From the NCBI RefSeq assembly GCF_001953975.1, contig NZ_MBEJ01000129.1:1-64000 (forward strand): DNA of 64,000 bases. The letters run 5' to 3'. The DNA is from Mycobacterium sp. NS-7484 (GTDB taxonomy: Bacteria; Actinomycetota; Actinomycetes; Mycobacteriales; Mycobacteriaceae). Both the position numbers and the translations under genes were made by a program. Positions 13,198 to 23,699 of the stretch are shown piece after piece (the first letter of the stretch is position 1; each line of letters begins with the position of its first letter). Under the pieces are notes generated by a model, which was given only the letters and a program-made list of their open reading frames with translations, searched no databases and was not told the DNA's origin.

Positions 13198-14043
13198 TCA
13201 GCTTCTCCCAATCCGGGTCGCGGTGACAAAGCGGGGTCGTCCGGCCAGGTCCCGGCGCGCGGTCACGGCGGTGAAATGCCCGTCGTCGACGAAGGCATCG
13301 ACGGTCAGCTGCGAGGTGGTGTCGTCGTGTTCGACGGCGCACGCCGCGCCGGCACGCAGCCACCGGGCTCCCAGCGCGACGATCGGCCGGATCACCGACA
13401 TCCCGTCCGGCCCGCCGAACAGCGCACGGGCCGGATCGTGGTCGGCCACCTCCGGTTCCAGCACTGCACCCTCGGGGATGTACGGCGGATTGGACACCAG
13501 CAGGTCCACCCGGTCGTCGAGTTCGGGCGCCAGACCGGGCGTGGTGACGTCGGCGGCGATCACCTCGACGCGCGTACCGGCGGCATTGCGCCGGGCGAAT
13601 TCCAGCGCGGCGGGCGAGTCCTCGACGGCCAGCACCCGGGCCTCCGGGTGAGCCGCAGCCAACGCCAATGCCAGCGCACCCGATCCCGTACACAGATCGA
13701 CGATCACTGGGTTGGGCGGAAGTGGTTGCGCCAGGGCCCATTCCAGCAGTGATTCGGTTTCCGGGCGTGGGATGAACACCCCCGGCCCGACTTCGAGGGT
13801 CAGCGGACCGAAGGCCGCGGTACCGAGAAGATGCTGCAGCGGTATCCGGCGGGAGCGGGCGGCGATCAAGTCGTCGTAGTCGGACTGGAACTGTTCACCG
13901 GGATCGTCGAGCAGCAGCAAGCGGCCCCGGTCGACGCCGATGACGTGCGCGGCCAGCAGTTCGGCGTCGATCCGCGGGGACGCGACGCCGGCGGCCGCCA
14001 ACCGTGCCGTTGCGGCGGCGATCGCCTGCCGCAATCGGGTCAT
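13198..14043 (-). CDS. prmC: Peptide chain release factor N5-glutamine methyltransferase
   Basis: PrmC (HemK) methylates the Gln of the GGQ motif of release factors RF1 and RF2 using S-adenosylmethionine. The 281-residue protein has a helical N-terminal substrate domain and a Rossmann methyltransferase domain with [17 protein letters not shown] (SAM-binding motif I) and the catalytic NPPY motif ([12 protein letters not shown]). Its ATG overlaps the end of prfA by 4 nt, so enzyme and substrate are translationally coupled. Confidence 0.96.
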   Translation of the reverse strand: MTRLRQAIAAATARLAAAGVASPRIDAELLAAHVIGVDRGRLLLLDDPGEQFQSDYDDLIAARSRRIPLQHLLGTAAFGPLTLEVGPGVFIPRPETESLLEWALAQPLPPNPVIVDLCTGSGALALALAAAHPEARVLAVEDSPAALEFARRNAAGTRVEVIAADVTTPGLAPELDDRVDLLVSNPPYIPEGAVLEPEVADHDPARALFGGPDGMSVIRPIVALGARWLRAGAACAVEHDDTTSQLTVDAFVDDGHFTAVTARRDLAGRPRFVTATRIGRS

Positions 14044-15137
14044 GACCTCGCCGGGCCGGCTGATGTCTCCTGCTGAAGCCGGGCCTGCTTGTCGGCGGCA
14101 CCCAACGCATCCAGCAGCGCATCGAGTTCTCCGTCGAGCACCTGATCGAGGTTGTGCGCCTTGAAGTTGATCCGGTGATCGGCGATCCGGTTCTCCGGGA
14201 AGTTGTAGGTCCGGATGCGCTCGCTGCGGTCCACGGTGCGGATTTGGCTGGCCCGGTCGGCCGAGGCGTCGGCCTGGGCCTGCTCTTCAGCCAGTGCCTG
14301 CAGCCGGGCGGCCAGCACCTGCATGGCGCGGGCCTTGTTCTGTAACTGCGAACGCTCGTTCTGACAGGTGACGACGATGCCGGTGGGCAGGTGGGTGATA
14401 CGCACCGCCGAGTCGGTGGTGTTCACGCCCTGACCGCCCTTGCCCGAGGACCGGTAGACGTCGATGCGCAGATCCGATTCGTCGATCTGGACCTGTTCGA
14501 CCTCGTCGGGCTCCGGGTAGACCAGCACGCCCGCGGCCGAGGTGTGCACCCGGCCCTGCGATTCGGTGACCGGTACTCGCTGCACGCGGTGCACGCCGCC
14601 TTCGAACTTGAGCCGCGACCAGACTCCGTCGGCCGAATCGCCCTTGCTGGTGATCGACAACGTGGCGTCCTTGTAGCCGCCGAGGTCGGAGAACGTCTCG
14701 TCGAGCACCGTCACCGACCAGCCGTGCCGTTCGGCGTACCGGATGTACATGCGGGCCAGGTCGGAGGCGAACAGCGCCGATTCTTCGCCGCCTTCCCCGG
14801 ACTTGACCTCCATCACGATGTCGTCGGCATCATGCGGATCACGGGGCGCGAGCTGGTCGGTCAGTTGCGCATCGAGTTCGGCGACCTTGGCCGTCAGCTC
14901 GTCCACCTCGGCGGCGAAACTGGCGTCGTCGGCGGCGAGCTCACGGGCTGCCTCCAGGTCACCGCGTGCGGCCTCCAACTTGCGGTAGGTGCCCACGACC
15001 GGTGACACCTGGGCGAATCGTCGGCCCACCTTGCGCGCGGCTGCGGCGTCGGCGTGCAGATTCGGGTCGGCGAGTTGGCGCTCGAGGTCAGTGTGCTCGG
15101 CCAGCAACGCCTCGATCGCGGGCGCGGTGTCTGTCAC
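14040..15137 (-). CDS. prfA: Peptide chain release factor 1
   Basis: RF1 recognises UAA and UAG and releases the nascent chain. The 365-residue protein contains the decoding tripeptide PVT ([14 protein letters not shown]; PxT is the RF1 form, RF2 has SPF) and the catalytic GGQ ([16 protein letters not shown]). The start is GTG at 15137 with an excellent AGGAGG 5 nt upstream, fixing the N-terminus as [11 protein letters not shown]. Its stop overlaps prmC. Confidence 0.97.
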   Translation of the reverse strand: MTDTAPAIEALLAEHTDLERQLADPNLHADAAAARKVGRRFAQVSPVVGTYRKLEAARGDLEAARELAADDASFAAEVDELTAKVAELDAQLTDQLAPRDPHDADDIVMEVKSGEGGEESALFASDLARMYIRYAERHGWSVTVLDETFSDLGGYKDATLSITSKGDSADGVWSRLKFEGGVHRVQRVPVTESQGRVHTSAAGVLVYPEPDEVEQVQIDESDLRIDVYRSSGKGGQGVNTTDSAVRITHLPTGIVVTCQNERSQLQNKARAMQVLAARLQALAEEQAQADASADRASQIRTVDRSERIRTYNFPENRIADHRINFKAHNLDQVLDGELDALLDALGAADKQARLQQETSAGPARS

Positions 15138-15170
15138 GTCAACCTCCTCGACTTGGATGCGGAAACGAGA

Positions 15171-15212
15171 ACAGCGCCCAGATCTGCGCGAATGCGACAG
15201 ATCGGGCGCTGT
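15171..15212 (-). terminator. Hairpin between rpmE and prfA
   Basis: Nearly perfect inverted repeat: ACAGCGCCC-A-GATCTG, an 11-nt loop, then CAGATC-GGGCGCTGT, giving 15 base pairs with one bulged base. It lies 9 nt after the rpmE stop and 34 nt before prfA. There is no strong U-tract on either strand, so it may be a partial (I-shaped) terminator or a processing or stability element that lowers prfA expression relative to rpmE. Confidence 0.6.
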
Positions 15213-15220
15213 TGACGTAG

Positions 15221-15460
15221 CTACTTGTCGGCGGCAGCCTTGTCGCCGGCCGGCTTGCGCTTGCCGTAGCGCTTCTCGAAGCGCGCCACGCGGCCGCCGC
15301 TGTCGAGGATCTTCTGCTTGCCGGTGTAGAACGGGTGGCACTGCGAGCAGACCTCGACCACGATCTGGCCGCTCTGCTTGGTGCTGCGGGTCTGGAAGGT
15401 GTTGCCGCAACCACAGTGCACCGTGGTCTCGACATACTCAGGATGAATGCCTGTTTTCAT
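15221..15460 (-). CDS. rpmE: 50S ribosomal protein L31, zinc-binding (C+) form
   Basis: L31 sits at the subunit interface of the 50S particle. The 79-residue protein starts [14 protein letters not shown], as all L31 proteins do, and keeps four cysteines (CGCG near residue 17 and CSQC near 38) that bind zinc, marking it as the C+ type; a cysteine-free C- paralog would be expected elsewhere and be induced by zinc limitation. The Lys-rich C-terminus is typical. Confidence 0.96.
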   Translation of the reverse strand: MKTGIHPEYVETTVHCGCGNTFQTRSTKQSGQIVVEVCSQCHPFYTGKQKILDSGGRVARFEKRYGKRKPAGDKAAADK

Positions 15461-15584
15461 GGGTTCCTCTTCAATCGTTGGCCCGGGTCGCCCGAAATTC
15501 CGATGGACGTGAACCGGGACCGAGGGTCGGCGGTCCATTATGCCAGGTCAACCGCCAGCAGCCTAAACGCGTGATGAGCGGCAA

Positions 15585-17174
15585 CTATTCCCCCGTCGTG
15601 CCCGCGGGGCCGACGGTGTATTCGCGGCCGGTGCGATGCCACAGCAAGCGACCCAGGCCATCGGCGCCGGCCGCGATCAACTCGCGTTTGAGGACTTTGT
15701 TGGTCGCTGTCGTCGGTAGTTGGTCAGCGATCCAGACGTGACGCGGCCACGCCTTGGGCGACAGGTCGGATTGGGCGGCCAGGAACTCGGCGAACTCGAC
15801 CGGGTCCAGCGCCGCGTCGTCCTGCAGCACGATCGCGGCCATCACCTGGTCACCGACGTACTCGTCGGGGACCGGGTAGACCGCGACGTGGTTGACGGCC
15901 GGATGACGGCCGAGGATCCGTTCGATGGGTGCCGAGGTCATGTTCTCGCCGTCGACGCGCATCCAGTCCGCGGTCCGCCCGGCCAGGTAGATCCAACCGT
16001 CGGCGTCGCGATAGGCCAGGTCACCGGACCAGTACATGCCGTGACGCAGCCGGTCCTGGGTGGCGGAGTCGTCGTTGTAGTAACCCTGGAACAACCCGGC
16101 GCCGGTGGTGTTGACCAGTTCGCCGATTGCCTTGTCCCCGTTGACCAGAACACCGTCGGCATCGAATTCGGCAACCGCGCACTCGGTCACGGTCTGCGGG
16201 TCGTAGATCGCCACGCCCGGAAAGCCCTTGCCCACCGAGCCCAGCGGGCAGCCTTCCTCCCGGGTGACGATCACCGCGCCCTCGGTGGAACCGAAACCGT
16301 CCCACACCTTGGCGCCGAACCGGCGACCGAACTCGGCGATGTCCCGATCGCTGGCCTCGTTGCCGAAGGCCACCCGCAACGGGTTGTCGATGTCATCGGG
16401 TTGTTCCGGTGTGGCCAGCACGTAGGCCAGTGGCTTGCCGACGTAGTTCATGTAGGTGGCGCCGTAGCGGCGCAGATCGGGCAGGAAACCCGAGGACGAG
16501 AAGGTCGCGGGGGCCATCGCCGCGCCGGAGCCCACCGCGACGCTCCAACCGGCCAGCAGGGCGTTGGAGTGGAACAGCGGCATCGACAGGTAGCAGACGT
16601 CCTCGTCGGTGATGCCGAACCGTTCCACCAGGGCCATCCCGGCGAACAGCACCGTCATGTGGGCCACCTGGACGGCCTTGGGGTCACCGCTGGTGCCGGA
16701 GGTGAAGATCATCATGAACGTGTCGGTCGGACCGACTTCGCGCAGTGGCGTGAGTTCCCCGGCATCGGCGCACATCTGCGCCCATTCGTCGCCGCCGGTG
16801 TCCAGGACCCGCACACCGGGCAGGTCCAGCCCGGCCAGCAGGTCGCGGTGAGCAGCGTCGGTGAGCAGGATCTGGCAGTCCGCGCGCAGGATGTCCTTGG
16901 CCAGCGCCGCGCCGCGACGCGTGTTGTTGATTCCGCACAGCACGTAACCGCCGAGGGCGGCGGCAGCCATCGCGGTGAGCATGTCCGGCGTGTTGCCCAG
17001 CAATGTGCCGATGTGTGCCGGACGGTCCGGATCCGCGAGTTTCAGCAGCGCGGACGCCTGCCGATTGGCGATAGCCAGGTGTTCGCGCCAGGTCCAGCTG
17101 TGGTCGCCGTACTTGACGGCGACAGTGTCGCTTCCTTCATGTTCGCGGAGCAACTGCTGCAGCGTTTCGGCCAT
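15585..17174 (-). CDS. FadD-type acyl-CoA synthetase / AMP-dependent ligase
   Basis: The protein is an ANL-superfamily ligase that would activate a fatty or other carboxylic acid as acyl-AMP and then acyl-CoA. Of its 529 residues, the P-loop-like motif is FTSGTSGDPKAV, the A5/A7 region reads WDGFGSTEGAV and YWSGDLAYRDADGW, and the catalytic lysine region is TTATNKVLKREL near the C-terminus. It is nearest to the FadD1/FadD17-like mycobacterial group by impression only. The ATG at 17174 is preferred because GGGG lies 7-10 nt upstream; an in-frame ATG at 17222 lacks a ribosome site. It is divergent from a TetR gene, which probably regulates it. Confidence 0.85.
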   Translation of the reverse strand: MAETLQQLLREHEGSDTVAVKYGDHSWTWREHLAIANRQASALLKLADPDRPAHIGTLLGNTPDMLTAMAAAALGGYVLCGINNTRRGAALAKDILRADCQILLTDAAHRDLLAGLDLPGVRVLDTGGDEWAQMCADAGELTPLREVGPTDTFMMIFTSGTSGDPKAVQVAHMTVLFAGMALVERFGITDEDVCYLSMPLFHSNALLAGWSVAVGSGAAMAPATFSSSGFLPDLRRYGATYMNYVGKPLAYVLATPEQPDDIDNPLRVAFGNEASDRDIAEFGRRFGAKVWDGFGSTEGAVIVTREEGCPLGSVGKGFPGVAIYDPQTVTECAVAEFDADGVLVNGDKAIGELVNTTGAGLFQGYYNDDSATQDRLRHGMYWSGDLAYRDADGWIYLAGRTADWMRVDGENMTSAPIERILGRHPAVNHVAVYPVPDEYVGDQVMAAIVLQDDAALDPVEFAEFLAAQSDLSPKAWPRHVWIADQLPTTATNKVLKRELIAAGADGLGRLLWHRTGREYTVGPAGTTGE

Positions 17175-17294
17175 CGGAGGGTCCCCACGTTGAGTGAACA
17201 GATCGACAAAACTGTCTACCATGGTGTGGCGCGACAGGGAACATCCTTGGCACAATCATCTCCCAGCCCACCAGAGCATCAGGAGATCTCAGAG

Positions 17295-17912
17295 TTGACC
17301 AGCACTGATCCGCGTGTCGAGACCGGCCGCAGCGTGCGTGATCGCCTGATGGACGCGGCCGAAGAATGTCTGCGGACCAAAGGGATTCGCGTGACGACGG
17401 TTTCCGAGGTGGCCGAGGCCGCCGGTGTGTCGCGCGGATGGCTGTACCGCCACTTCCCCGACAAGGTCTCGCTGCTGGGCGCGGTCATCGTACGACTCAA
17501 CGACACGTTCTGGTCCGAAGCGCACGCCATGCTCGAACAGATCGACGGCCTGGACCATCAGTTGGCCTGGGGGGTGGGCAACGGCCTGCGGGCGTATGAC
17601 GATCCGGGCGCGGTGCTGCTCAAACTTCGCACCGACGAACCCGAGGAGTTCGCCGCCTGCGCCGGCGCGGGTGTGCAGGGCCTGATCCCCGATCTCGCCG
17701 AATTCTGGTCCCGCTACCTGGTGGCCGCCCGCGACCGCGGCGAGATCCGCGCCGACATCGACATCCCGGAAGCGTCGGAATGGCTTGCGCGGATAGTGAT
17801 TTCGCTGGCGACCGTGCCGGGGAAGACGCTCGATCCGAGCGACGGTGATGCCGTGCTCACCCAGATCCGGCGATATGTGATGCCGGGTTTGAAAGCCGAC
17901 CCGGCCGTCTGA
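17295..17912 (+). CDS. TetR-family transcriptional regulator
   Basis: The 205-residue protein has an N-terminal TetR helix-turn-helix (RLMDAAEECLRTKG, then VTTVSEVAEAAGVSRGWLYRHFPDK, about residues 16-60) and a diverse ligand-binding C-terminal domain. The start is TTG at 17295 with AGGAG 9 nt upstream. It is divergent from the acyl-CoA synthetase gene across about 120 bp, so it most likely represses that gene and itself, with an acyl-CoA or related ligand. The ligand is not predictable. Confidence 0.85.
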   Translation: MTSTDPRVETGRSVRDRLMDAAEECLRTKGIRVTTVSEVAEAAGVSRGWLYRHFPDKVSLLGAVIVRLNDTFWSEAHAMLEQIDGLDHQLAWGVGNGLRAYDDPGAVLLKLRTDEPEEFAACAGAGVQGLIPDLAEFWSRYLVAARDRGEIRADIDIPEASEWLARIVISLATVPGKTLDPSDGDAVLTQIRRYVMPGLKADPAV

Positions 17913-17920
17913 ACGCAAAA

Positions 17921-17944
17921 GGCCCCGCCAGCGGCGGGGCCTTA
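17921..17944. terminator. Bidirectional Rho-independent terminator between tetR and rho
   Basis: Perfect 9-bp GC-rich stem GGCCCCGCC-AGC-GGCGGGGCC, flanked by AAAA on the left and TT on the right of the plus strand. On the minus strand it is followed by TTTT, so it terminates rho transcripts (stop at 17960) well. On the plus strand it follows the tetR stop after 8 nt. Confidence 0.85.
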
Positions 17945-17959
17945 CGCGTGTCGACCGGA

Positions 17960-20020
17960 TCAGTCGACGTCCATCGAACCCGGCGCGGTCTTGGAGACCT
18001 GGACCAGGAACTCGTAGTTGTTCTTCGTCTTGCGCAGCTGGCTCATCAGCAGGTCGATGGCCTGATGGCTGTCGAGACCCGAGAGCACGCGGCGCAGCTT
18101 GTGCACGATCGCGAACTCATCCGGCGAGAGCAGCAGCTCATCCTTGCGGGTGCCCGACGGGTTGACGTCGACCGCGGGGAACACCCGGCGCTCGGCGATC
18201 TTGCGGTCGAGCTTGAGCTCGGCGTTACCGGTGCCCTTGAACTCCTCGAAGATCACGGTGTCACCGGTCGAGCCGGTCTCGACCATCGCGGTGGCGATGA
18301 TGGTCAGCGAGCCGCCGTGCTCGATGTTGCGCGCCGCGCCGAGGAACCGCTTTGGCGGGTACAGCGCGGTGGAATCCACACCACCGGACAGGATGCGACC
18401 CGAGGCCGGCGACGCGTTGTTGTACGCACGGCCCAGACGGGTGATCGAGTCCAGCAGCACCACGACGTCCTTGCCCTGCTCGACCAGGCGCTTGGCCCGC
18501 TCGATGGCCAGCTCGGCGGCCTGGGTGTGGTCTGACGGCGGGCGGTCGAAGGTCGAGGCGATGACCTCACCCTTGACCGAGCGCTGCATGTCGGTGACCT
18601 CTTCGGGGCGCTCGTCGACGAGCACCACCATGAGGTGGCATTCCGGGTTGTTCTTGGTGATCGCGTTGGCGATGTCCTGCATGATCGTGGTCTTACCGGC
18701 CTTGGGCGGCGACACGATCAAGGCACGCTGCCCCTTACCGATGGGCATGATCAGATCGATCACGCGGGTGGTCAGCCGCTCGGGCGTGGTCTCCAGGCGC
18801 AGCCGCTGATTCGGGTACAGCGGGGTCAGCTTGGTGAAGTCAGGCCGGTTCTTGGCCGCTTCGACCGGACCGCCGTTGACGCTGTCCAGACGCACCAACG
18901 GGTTGAACTTCTGGCGCGGGTTGTTGCCGCCGCCCTCACCCTCGCGGGGCACGCGCACGGCACCGGTGACCGCGTCACCACGGCGCAGTCCGTTCTTGCG
19001 GACCATGTTCATCGAGACGTAGACGTCATTCGGCCCGGCCAGGTAGCCCGACGTGCGCACGAAGGCGTAGTTGTCCAGGACATCGAGGATGCCGGCGACC
19101 GGCTGGACGACGTCGTCCTCGCGCAACTCGGTCTCGCCACCGCCCTCGCCACCGCGCTCACCACGGCGACGACGGTCCCGGTCGCGGAAGCGACGACCGC
19201 GCCGGCCCTGCCGGCCGTCTCCGTCGTCGTCGCCATCGTTGTTGGAGTTGCCGCCCCGGCTCTGCTGGTTGTCGGACTGGTCGGACTGCTCGCGGCCCTG
19301 ACCCTTGTCCTGCTTTTGGTCGCGGTCCTGCTTCTGGTCGCGCTTGTCGTCCTGCTTGTTCTCGCCGTCGGACTGCTCACGCTTGTCGCGACGGTCCTGC
19401 CGGTCGCGCTTGTCCTGCTTGGGCTGCTTTTCCTGCGACTCGGCGGACTCGGCCTTGGCGTCGGCTCCGGTCTCGACAGGAGTATCGGCCTTGGCCTCGC
19501 CCTTGGCTTCGCTCTTCGCCTCGCCCTTGGTCTCAGCCTTGGTCTCGGTCTTGGGCGAGTCGTCCTTGCCGGCCTCCTCGGCGGCGGGCGCACCGGCCTG
19601 GCGCGAGGAGCCCCGACGCTCGCGGCGACGTGGCGCCGGCTGCTCGCCGGCCTCGGCACCGGCGTCCTGCTGGACGTCGGGGGTGGCCTGTTGCGGCGCG
19701 TCGGTGGTCCCGTTGGACTCGCCGCGGTGGGCACGAATAGCTGCGATCAGCTCACTCTTGCGGAGGCCGGACGCGCCTTCGACGCCGATTTCCTTGGCCA
19801 GCGCACGCAGCTCAGGCAGCACCATGGTCGACAGCGACGCGGGCCGGGCGCCAGAAGCGCGCCGCGTGGTGTTCGATCCGGACGCAGAGGCAGCAGCCGG
19901 GGCCGCGGTACCGACGGTCGCAGCGCTTTCAGATGATCCGGCGCTTTCAGATGACACTGCATTGGGCAAATCCCCAGTGCCGTTGGCATTGTCAGCCGTG
20001 AAGAGGTCCGTATCTGTCAC
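17960..20020 (-). CDS. rho: Transcription termination factor Rho
   Basis: Rho is the hexameric RNA helicase that ends transcription of untranslated RNA. The 686-residue protein has the Rho N-terminal helical domain (about 65-105), then a long low-complexity insert (about 106-298) rich in Lys, Arg, Asp, Glu, Gln and Gly including many KQD/RDKR repeats, the cold-shock RNA-binding domain (about 300-375) and the RecA-like ATPase with SPPKAGKTT (437-445). The insert is typical of high-GC actinobacterial Rho and likely disordered. The GTG start has AAAGGA 5 nt upstream. Confidence 0.98.
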   Translation of the reverse strand: MTDTDLFTADNANGTGDLPNAVSSESAGSSESAATVGTAAPAAASASGSNTTRRASGARPASLSTMVLPELRALAKEIGVEGASGLRKSELIAAIRAHRGESNGTTDAPQQATPDVQQDAGAEAGEQPAPRRRERRGSSRQAGAPAAEEAGKDDSPKTETKAETKGEAKSEAKGEAKADTPVETGADAKAESAESQEKQPKQDKRDRQDRRDKREQSDGENKQDDKRDQKQDRDQKQDKGQGREQSDQSDNQQSRGGNSNNDGDDDGDGRQGRRGRRFRDRDRRRRGERGGEGGGETELREDDVVQPVAGILDVLDNYAFVRTSGYLAGPNDVYVSMNMVRKNGLRRGDAVTGAVRVPREGEGGGNNPRQKFNPLVRLDSVNGGPVEAAKNRPDFTKLTPLYPNQRLRLETTPERLTTRVIDLIMPIGKGQRALIVSPPKAGKTTIMQDIANAITKNNPECHLMVVLVDERPEEVTDMQRSVKGEVIASTFDRPPSDHTQAAELAIERAKRLVEQGKDVVVLLDSITRLGRAYNNASPASGRILSGGVDSTALYPPKRFLGAARNIEHGGSLTIIATAMVETGSTGDTVIFEEFKGTGNAELKLDRKIAERRVFPAVDVNPSGTRKDELLLSPDEFAIVHKLRRVLSGLDSHQAIDLLMSQLRKTKNNYEFLVQVSKTAPGSMDVD

Positions 20021-20331
20021 GGATTTCCTTTCTTTCCCCCGCTCATCAGGTCGTGCGAGGGTTCCCCAAAGGTCGATGCGCGTTCAGCTGAACCGCTGAG
20101 CGCGTAGCTCACACCGTCGCCTGTGCAACGGCGATCGCCAGGATTCGCCGATATACGGCGAACCGTCAGTCCACGAGTAGAACACAAGAAGATTGGGTGG
20201 TCGTCCTGGTGTCGACGCAGGCAGAGACCCTGCGAATGCTGGACGAAAGCGAGAATAACTCGCTTTGGTGAAGTAATCAAGCAACGAGACGCCGAGCGTG
20301 TGGCGCTCACTTCTCCTCGTGTTGCCGCTCG
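20021..20331 (-). other. rho leader and thrB-rho intergenic region (no protein gene)
   Basis: The 311 bp between thrB and rho contain no credible gene on either strand. They hold a promoter-like sequence (20280-20252, minus) and an 8-bp hairpin overlapping it. A start there would give rho an untranslated leader of about 225 nt, in keeping with the Rho autoregulation through the leader known in other bacteria. Confidence 0.6.
20252..20280 (-). promoter_or_regulatory. rho: Putative rho promoter
   Basis: On the minus strand TTGATT (20280-20275), a 17-nt spacer and TATTCT (20257-20252) fit the sigma-A consensus. The -10 lies inside the inverted repeat AAAGCGAG-N5-CTCGCTTT (20246-20266), which could also act as the thr operon terminator 65 nt after thrB, or as an operator for this promoter. 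Confidence 0.45.
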
Positions 20332-21282
<951 letters not shown>

Positions 21283-22383
21283 CTAGGCCAGTCCGAGCTC
21301 GGCGACGACGGCGACCGGATCGACGGGCAGCGCGGTGACAGTCGGCATGTCCTTGAGCGCAGTGTCGGGATCCTTGAGTCCGTTGCCGGTGACGGTGCAG
21401 ACCACCGTCGAGCCGCGCTTGACCCAGCCGTCCTCGATCGACTTGAGCAGGCCTGCCACGCTCGCGGCCGACGCGGGCTCGACGAACACCCCTTCGCTAC
21501 GGGCGATCAGGTGGTACGCGGCCAGGATTTCCTCGTCGGTGGCCGCCAGGAACCGCCCCTCGGACTCCTGCTTGGCCTCGACAGCGCCAGACCACGAGGC
21601 CGGGGATCCGATCCGGATGGCGGTGGCGATCGTCTCGGGTTCCTTGACCGGCTCACCCAGGACCAGCGGCGCGGCCCCGGCCGCCTGGGTGCCGAGCATG
21701 CGCGGCAGCCGGTCGGTCAATCCGTCGCGGTGGTATTCGCGGTAGCCCTTCCAGTACGCGGTGATGTTGCCCGCGTTGCCGACCGGCAGCGAATGCACGT
21801 CGGGAGCGGTACCCAGGGCGTCGACGATCTCGAACGCCGCGGTCTTCTGACCCTCGATGCGGTACGGGTTGACCGAGTTGACCAGGGCGATGGTCGGGAA
21901 GTCCGCGGTGATCTTGCGGGCCAGTTCCAGGCAGTCGTCGAAGTTGCCGTCGACCTGGATGATCTTGGCGCCGTACATGACAGCTTGCGCCAGCTTGCCC
22001 ATCGCGATCTTGCCCTGCGGGATCAGCACCGCACAGGTGATGCCGGCCTTGGCCGCATAGGCCGCGGCCGAGGCTGAGGTGTTGCCGGTGGACGCACAGA
22101 GCACCGCCTGCTGTCCGCGGGCGAGCGACTCGGTGACCGCCACGGTCATGCCGCGGTCCTTGAACGAGCCGGTCGGGTTGAGCCCCTCGACCTTGAGATG
22201 CACTGTGCAGCCGGTCTGTTCGCTGAGCCGCTTGGCGTGGATCAGCGGCGTGCCGCCTTCGAGCAGGGTGATCGGTGTCCAGTCCGCACCGATCGGCATC
22301 CGATCGCGGTAGGCCTCGATCAGTCCCGGCCAGGGCCGGTGTACCGGCCCTGCGCTGGTCTTGCCTTGCGTCCCGGGGTTCAT
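21283..22383 (-). CDS. thrC: Threonine synthase
   Basis: ThrC converts O-phosphohomoserine to threonine with pyridoxal phosphate. The 366-residue protein has the PLP lysine in [12 protein letters not shown] (Lys75), the ASTGNTSAS phosphate-binding loop and [13 protein letters not shown]. The length agrees with the short actinobacterial type. Its ATG overlaps the TGA of hom (ATGA), showing translational coupling. Confidence 0.97.
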   Translation of the reverse strand: MNPGTQGKTSAGPVHRPWPGLIEAYRDRMPIGADWTPITLLEGGTPLIHAKRLSEQTGCTVHLKVEGLNPTGSFKDRGMTVAVTESLARGQQAVLCASTGNTSASAAAYAAKAGITCAVLIPQGKIAMGKLAQAVMYGAKIIQVDGNFDDCLELARKITADFPTIALVNSVNPYRIEGQKTAAFEIVDALGTAPDVHSLPVGNAGNITAYWKGYREYHRDGLTDRLPRMLGTQAAGAAPLVLGEPVKEPETIATAIRIGSPASWSGAVEAKQESEGRFLAATDEEILAAYHLIARSEGVFVEPASAASVAGLLKSIEDGWVKRGSTVVCTVTGNGLKDPDTALKDMPTVTALPVDPVAVVAELGLA

Positions 22384-23699
22384 GCGTTCGTTCCTTCCAT
22401 ACGCAGCACGCTGTTGATGGTCTGCACCACGTCGAGATCGGCCAGTGCCTCGACGGTCTCCGAGAGTGCGGCGTCGGTGGCCTGGTGGGTGACCACGACG
22501 ATGCGGGCCCCGCACGGCCGGCCTTCCTCGTCGACCATGCCCTCCTGGCGCACCTCGGCGATGCTGACCTCACGCTTGGCGAATTCGGCTGCCACGGCGG
22601 ACAATACGCCGGAGCGATCCGAGACATTCATGTTCACGTAGTAGCGGGTGGGGATGAAGCCGATCGGGGCGATCGGCAGCTTGGCGTACTTGGATTCCCG
22701 CGGACCGCGGCCGCCCTGGACGCGGTTGCGCGCGGCCATCACGACATCACCCATCACCGCCGAGGCGGTCGGTGCTCCCCCGGCGCCCTGGCCGTAGAAC
22801 ATCAGCCGGCCGGCTGCCTCAGCCTCGACCACCACCGCATTGAAGGCACCGTTGACCGCGGCCAACGGGTGCGACAGCGGCACCAGCGCCGGATACACGC
22901 GGGCCGAGACCCGTTGCTTGCCTTCATCAGTGGTGAGCCGCTCGCAGATGGCCAGCAGCTTGATGGTGCAGCCCAGCGCCCGGGCGGACTCGAAGTCGGC
23001 CGGGCTCACCTTGGTGATGCCTTCGCGATAGACGTCGTCGGCGGTGACCCGGGTGTGGAAGGCGATCGAGGCCAGGATCGCGGCCTTGGCCGCGGCGTCA
23101 TAGCCCTCGACGTCGGCGGTGGGATCAGCCTCGGCGTAACCGAGCGCGCTGGCATCGGCCAGCGCCGAGCTGTAATCGGCTCCGGTGCTGTCCATCTCGG
23201 ACAGGATGTAGTTGGTGGTGCCGTTGACGATGCCGGCCACCCGCAGCACGGTGTCACCGGCCAGCGATTGGGTCAGCGGCCGGATCACCGGGATCGCGCC
23301 GGCCACCGCCGCCTCGAAATACAGGTCGACGCGAGCCTTTTCGGCGGCCTGCGCCAACTCACCGGTGGATTGGGCCATCAATGCCTTGTTGGCGGTCACC
23401 ACCGACTTGCCCTGTTCCAGCGCGGCCAGGATGGCCTTGCGCGCCGGCTTCACCGGACCCATCAGCTCCACCACGATGTCGATGTCGTCCCGCGACACCA
23501 GCTCGATGATGTCGTCGGTGAGCAGGTCCTTGGGCACGCCACGGTCATCGGAGACCTTGCGCACCCCGATGCCCCGCACCTCCAGGGGCGCACCGATGCG
23601 GGCTTCGAGATCAGGGGCGCTCTCGTTGATGATGCGCACCACTTCGCTGCCGACATTGCCCAGCCCCAAAACTGCTACACCGATGGGCTTTTCACTCAT
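22380..23699 (-). CDS. hom: Homoserine dehydrogenase
   Basis: The enzyme reduces aspartate semialdehyde to homoserine with NAD(P)H, the branch point to threonine and methionine. The 439-residue protein has the Rossmann [10 protein letters not shown] near residue 13, the substrate region with [14 protein letters not shown], and a C-terminal ACT domain (about 360-435) that in this family allows feedback by threonine. GGAGGTGAG lies about 8 nt before the ATG at 23699, which overlaps the lysA stop by 4 nt. It corresponds to M. tuberculosis thrA. Confidence 0.97.
   Translation of the reverse strand: MSEKPIGVAVLGLGNVGSEVVRIINESAPDLEARIGAPLEVRGIGVRKVSDDRGVPKDLLTDDIIELVSRDDIDIVVELMGPVKPARKAILAALEQGKSVVTANKALMAQSTGELAQAAEKARVDLYFEAAVAGAIPVIRPLTQSLAGDTVLRVAGIVNGTTNYILSEMDSTGADYSSALADASALGYAEADPTADVEGYDAAAKAAILASIAFHTRVTADDVYREGITKVSPADFESARALGCTIKLLAICERLTTDEGKQRVSARVYPALVPLSHPLAAVNGAFNAVVVEAEAAGRLMFYGQGAGGAPTASAVMGDVVMAARNRVQGGRGPRESKYAKLPIAPIGFIPTRYYVNMNVSDRSGVLSAVAAEFAKREVSIAEVRQEGMVDEEGRPCGARIVVVTHQATDAALSETVEALADLDVVQTINSVLRMEGTNA

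Noticed and set aside
15720-17294. Long plus-strand frame running into the TetR gene
   Set aside because: It is antisense to the acyl-CoA synthetase gene; only the part from TTG 17295, with AGGAG upstream, has TetR features.
18635-19936. Long open frame opposite rho
   Set aside because: It is antisense to the Lys/Asp/Gln-rich insert of rho and its translation is an artefact of that composition in high-GC DNA (runs of Leu, Val and Gly). There is no ribosome site or family.
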